NCBI RefSeq assembly: GCF_001039355.2
Contig: NW_019775480.1
Location: 565,137 to 627,136 of the forward strand
Origin: Lingula anatina
Lineage: Eukaryota; Brachiopoda; Lingulata; Lingulida; Lingulidae
Length of the DNA: 62,000 nucleotides
Reading direction: 5' to 3'
Shown: positions 56,901 through 62,000 of the stretch, one piece after another
Position numbering within the stretch: position 1 is the first letter of the stretch
How the letters are laid out: each line of letters starts with the position of its first letter
The notes under the pieces: model-generated
Database searches by the model: none
What the model was told of the DNA's origin: nothing
The model's input: the letters and a program-made list of their open reading frames with translations, nothing else
Made by a program: the position numbers and the translations under genes

Positions 56901-59900
56901 GAGGCCACCATATAAAGGACCGGTGCACGTTCGCGTTCTTACGCGAACACCTCCGCCGCAAGTTACAGGACAATTGGACCACTGTGTCCAAGGATTCCAC
57001 ACGCCGTCAACTAAAAGGAAATAATTATGAAGCCCACTTTAATATAAGTGCTTGACAATGTGGCTTGGTTCAACATTATTGGTTTCGGCGATGATACATA
57101 AACCTGTCACATTTTTCCCGATATGCTATCATTTCTATCATTTCTGATAGATCTGCGGCATGTTTTATGGTTAATAGCACCTTTTTCTTTACCTGAAATA
57201 AACTCGAATCAAATCTAATCAATACACCAATTAAACATTGACATTGAGTGATCTTATAAAAGTGCACTTGCTTGATGATTAGTAAAAGCATATGTAGCGA
57301 ATACATTAACATGAGCCATTGCATTCAGTGAAGTGTAAGCTGGCCAAGTGAAAATAAGTTAATTGTGGACTCTTACTCTCTTTTTTATTTGTTTTTTCTT
57401 ACAAAAGCAACTTCCTCCCATGTAATACTTAAGATGAAACAATTCCCCGAGAAGCCAGAAACAAGTTCACAAATAACAGACAACCTATAAATAAACATAC
57501 CAAAACAATCTGGATTTTTAGCATTGCAGATATCATTTTCAACAAAGGCGCCGACACAGGACTTTCCACCGAACAACGGTCCCTCACAAGTTCTATATCT
57601 GGACCGGGTACCATTCCCGCAAGGAACTGAACATTCCGACCAACTGCTCCATTTTGTGAAAACTCCGTCAACTGCGCGAACAAAAATGTACATGAAAAGA
57701 AATAACACAAGAAAGCGCCACAGCCACGGATAATGACTCATTTGGCTTTTTATGTGCTGCCTTTTTTCGTAAGCAAGACCAAAATATTGGCACAACAAAC
57801 CCATGTTAAATCATCCCCACGAACACGTTTTGGAACATAATAAACAGAATAAGAACGAATAAGGGAAGCATTTAAATGGTGACGTGTTAATACGAGCATA
57901 ACCGTCAATGCACATTATAGAAGCACATAGAAAGCGTTGGATCGACTGCCGATATTAAAATTAAATTAAAATTAATGTTAGTACAAATGCACAAATTACA
58001 TCGGTTATGCTATGAAGAAAAACAAGTAATACATGTTCTCATTTTGATACTAAATTAGTCCTCCAACCTGGACAAAGGTGTATATTACAGGGACGGGTCT
58101 CTCTGTCCCTGCAGTCAGTACAGGTTGGGTCCAGCTTATATCTCCACTGACTTCCTCCACCGCACGTGGTCGAACACGTGCTCCATTCTCCTAGACCATC
58201 TGCGACAAAAATGAACAGTGCAAAAGACAGTGAATACACTTGCTTTACGGGGTTGCTACTTAATGTGAAATAATTTTCCTTGTTATTTTTGTTAGTTTTT
58301 GTATCAAAAATGTATTTCATTAAGGGATTTATACATCGAAGTCTATTTCTGAGACATTTTGGTCGGTAAGAAAAATTGGCACTAGCGTCTTAAGAAAACA
58401 ACACAGCCAAAAATAATGTCAACAATGTATTGGCAGTTAGCTGCAAGTAATGATATTGAAAAAAGTGATAACCCCTTGACAGTGATATTCTACACAGTCA
58501 AAGAGCTGTTAATTACGTCTTCAATAGTGTTGGTATCCGAGGACGCTCTGGTCGATGTCTTACAGTACATTGTACAGTACATGTACATGTAGGTACCCCG
58601 GCATGTCTTTAAGGGCTATTCTGAATAATTCACAGAAAGTCGTAATATCATGGCAATCGCTTCCTGTACTTGACAATTCCGTCTCAAAAAATTAAATCAA
58701 TAGCTACCTATTTCATCTTACTGCCGATGATACCTCTCGAAATACACATTCAATATTCAGCCGAATATTGAACAAAAACAGATCTAGCCTATATTTGTAT
58801 TACTGAAAACCCAGGCATTAATTGCCGGAATAACCATTTCTCACATACTGACCATATTTAACGAAAGAATTCATCAATTGTGTCGATAGTGGTAATGATA
58901 ATTAGGTAGAGCACATGGCTAAACATGCAGTGATACTGAAATGTATTTAAGATTCGGATTTTAAAAACTTATGAAAACCATTTACAGCACACTTGCCGAG
59001 AAACAATATTGCACATCATGTAGCAGCCCCGTATGTGTGAAATAACAGCTATGGTTAAAAACACGGTGAAGAAACAGCCATCGGTCTTAATGGAAATTTT
59101 CCTTTCATATCCTTAGATATATTATATGAATTGTAAAGAATAATGGATTCAAAATGCAATGTTTATAGGCTTAGCGCAATTATTGGGTTTATTAATTTGT
59201 TCTTTTTTATCTATTCATTCCTTACACTTTTGTTTTCCGTTCATATCCCTTATCAATCAGCTGGTTCGTGGCGAATACAGGAAACAAGAGCTGCTGGCCA
59301 TTAAAGAACCTATCTAATGAACTTTGGTTGACACTACATTTTATTCAAGAAGTAATTAATCTACTGAACAAATGTTATTCCATTCTGTAACTACAAAGTC
59401 ATCTAAATTTGTCATTCCACCTCATTTGCAACATGGAAATAATTAACAGCGCTGATGATTCAAAAAGGAAATTGGTATCAAGTCAGAGGAGGGCGACTAG
59501 CGGATACAAAACTATATGACAAATCTGTACTTTACCCGCGCATTCCTGTGTGTTACAAGGTTGGGTTTGATTTACAGGACCGACGCAATGTTTCCCACCA
59601 TTTTCGACATAACACGATCTATTTCGCCACTGGACCCCTCCACCACAAAAAGCGGTACAATTGTTCCAGGAAGACCAAGGTCCGAAAGTGCCGTGAACTA
59701 GAGATAGAAATCATCGTTTACAGATGTTGCTCAATAAATTAATAGTATAATTTCATCAAATAATGCAAAAAGTGAATGTTTATTTGCTGCAGAGAAATGC
59801 ATCACGTTCAACATTGCAAGTGAGACATCACGACAGCATATGTACATGTAACAGCTTTTTTGTTAGTAAATGTGAAGGTTGCTATATGTATATTACTAGT

Positions 59901-62000
59901 AGCATGTTAATCAAAGTAAGCGGTGCACAGAAGATTAAATCAAACCAAATGTGGTCATAGCATGTACCGGCTTGTCCAGCATCAACATGACAATTCCGAT
60001 CATCATGTGGTTCGTTGTGGGAGCATTCTGCATCGTTTGTTTGTTTGTTTGCTTCACATGTACACCAGCAAGGTGTGTTGAGGCTGCCCTGTTGTGTTGT
60101 TCAGCAGAAATACGTTTTTATATTGCGTCGCGTTTTTTTTCTCCTACGTACACTGTTTAGATTAGGAAATCAAACCAAGTTGCGCAAACGACATAGAAAA
60201 TGAAAATAGAAGCAGAGTCAAACCCACAGATGTCTATCCTGCACAGTGCAGTATATCCCCAGACTATGATCAATAACGCACTTTTTAGCATTCCCACAAT
60301 ATCAAAAGAGTAAGTGCTGCAGGCGGAAAACCCTAATATCTGGTGAGACAGTACAAGACGCCGCTGGAGGGACATGAAAACGTACCATAGTGTAAAGGTG
60401 GATCAAATTAATCTATTAAGCGTACTGTAGTTCAGTGAACTTAGGTAAACCAATGCCACATACCAGGGCAAGGCCGCTGGTTACAGACGTTGAACTGTTC
60501 TGTTGGGCCCACGCAATCGGTGTCCGTCCTCAGGGCCTTTGTGCAGATACGGTACCGCCTTTGCTTCCCGCCGGCACACGTCACGTTACAACTTGACCAC
60601 AGTGACCACTCGCTCCAACGACCTGGCACTAAAAAATCACTTCCATGCTAGCTACTGTTTTATTTCCTTATTAGAGAATCAGGGTTTTTGCACAAAGGCC
60701 TCTTTCTTCGGACGATTTTTCATTCTGGTTTTACAAATTGCAAATAAATCCAGGGTCATTTCAAAACATTTTACGTAAAAAACGATTTTATGTTCTATTC
60801 TATTCTATGTTCAATTCTGCTAGGAAATCACTATTTCCCCGGCATTTGTTTTACCTGGACAAGGGTTTGTCTCACAAAGACGGTGTTCTAATGATTGACC
60901 TTGGCATTCGTCTCCTCTTTGAGTCGTCCCGTGACATGTTCGGGACCTGAATGCTTGACCAACACCGCACGTGGCATTGCAAGCCGACCACTCACTCCAA
61001 CTGAGCCAACTGCTTTCTACTGCAAATTAATACTTTTGTCTTATTCGTTTACCATATTACATAAGTTCAAAACAATACTTCAAAAATAATCAGATCAAGA
61101 ACTTGTTGCCCTTTTTTATAAAATAAACTTTTCGCCATTGTTTCTGACTGTTCTCGTCGTCTTTCCTGGTTGGATAGTTAGATGTTCACAGAAATACTTC
61201 ATCAGTACTGGGCGCTGGTCATTGTTCAACAAACTGATGCAGTATTTGGGGTACATGTACCAGTAAATTGCCAATGTAAACGTGATTATGTAAGCCAATG
61301 TTGTGTACTATCTACCGGTACTTGGTGCTCGTTATGCTATTGATATATTCGATAGCCCAGTGATAGCTACTGTGTGTACTGTGAAAAGTGTACGCCCTTC
61401 TTGTGCCCTGTTAACAGACATCTTCTAGAGTTAGTTTGGCAACGTGAGGAGATTTCTAATAAATGAAGGTGGGGCACTAAACACCAACTAGAATTACAGA
61501 ATTAGTTTGTTGTAGAAAATACATGAGATGTGAAGGGCGCTTAAACTTACTGGGGCAAGGATGTTCATTGCAGGTTCTGGATTCCACACTGCTAGCACAG
61601 TCGTCGCTATCACCCATTGACGTCAGCGCACAGTTCCTCACCCTGTACTGTATCCCTCCGCCACAAGAGGCATCACAACTAAACCAAGCGGTCCAGTCGT
61701 TAGCAGCTAGACAATAAATGACAACACAATAATAATAATAGCACATTATCACCTTTTGTGATGATATTACTGGTCGCTATAGAAACACAGTTCAACATAG
61801 ACCTGTGTCAATCTTTGAATTACCTATAAATGTAGGTGTAGTTAGAGTAGATAACATTACCTGGGCAAGGTTCCTGGTTGCAGGACCTGCGTTCTATGTT
61901 ATCAGTCGTGCAGTTGGTAAAATCTGTTCCGTTGACGTAACAATCACGGACACGCATCTGCTCCCCACCTCCGCACGAGGCAGTGCACGGAAACCAACCG
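53998..62000 (-). CDS. Multi-TSP1 protein with C-terminal fibrinogen-like domain (3' part; 5' end outside the window)
   Basis: Thirteen exons in coding order: 61861-62000 (cut by the window end), 61551-61706, 60855-61019, 60464-60628, 59536-59697, 58068-58199, 57501-57671, 56846-57010, 55928-56095, 55484-55618, 54990-55090, 54353-54665, 53998-54050 (TAG). The first nine each encode one thrombospondin type-1 module bounded by phase 1 introns; typical signatures are WSxWSxC and C[GS]xTCGGGxxxRxRxC (for example WSNCPVTCGGGVRVRTRTC). The last four encode a fibrinogen-C-like domain of the contactin-associated (neurexin IV) type: SCSAWFHRG, SNYEGAGEWRSEITY, LYWGGAPHYSKMCACG, then CNCDANDNVW, LPVTKIFAGDTG and YYQLGPLICV. 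The product should be a secreted or cell-surface adhesion protein; TSP1 modules bind glycosaminoglycans and matrix partners. No transmembrane segment follows the last domain. The acceptor at 61019 could be 61016 instead. Confidence 0.9.

Overview
This window looks like nuclear DNA of an invertebrate animal, probably a marine lophotrochozoan such as a mollusc; the phylum is an inference. The evidence is spliced genes with GT-AG introns, AT-rich spacers, many short inverted-repeat transposons, microsatellites, and animal-only families (TSP1 modules with a contactin-associated-type fibrinogen-like domain, a TRIM-NHL protein, a class A GPCR). There is one assembly gap (31954-32209) and single Ns at 6195 and 9206.

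Layout. 1-1006: the last two exons of a + strand gene. 2158-5954: an intact nine-exon short-chain dehydrogenase/reductase gene (SDR copy 1, minus). 8901-9068: the C-terminal exon of the ribosome-biogenesis factor RPF2 (minus). 9724-10815: a scrambled SDR relic inside a segment also present at 22183-22794. 12109-13128: an intronless GPCR (+). 18004-21453: a palindrome-rich element with no recognisable transposase. 21871-26631: a small SDR relic, then SDR copy 2 (minus), a pseudogene with two 2-bp frameshifts and a foldback transposon at the exon 3 splice donor. 28789-30741: an intronless TRIM-NHL gene (+). 36058-38885: intact SDR copy 3 (minus). 44782-46188: a mucin-like single-pass membrane protein (minus), with a second open exon just upstream of its ATG. 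53998-62000: the 3' half of a minus-strand gene with nine TSP1 modules and a C-terminal fibrinogen-like domain; its 5' end lies beyond the window.

The genes do not form a pathway. The unifying theme is duplication and decay of one SDR family (two intact copies, one pseudogene, two relics) spread over about 37 kb, with RPF2, GPCR and TRIM sequences between the copies and several transposon families in the same region. All spliced coordinates were worked out by hand from frame, splice signals and comparison between copies; exon lengths and phases agree.

I found no CRISPR array, operon, complete tRNA or rRNA, and no clear candidate for a wholly new system. The items most worth a second look are the TSP1/fibrinogen-like architecture, the transposon in the SDR copy 2 splice site, the 3.4-kb palindromic element and the membrane protein with its upstream open exon.
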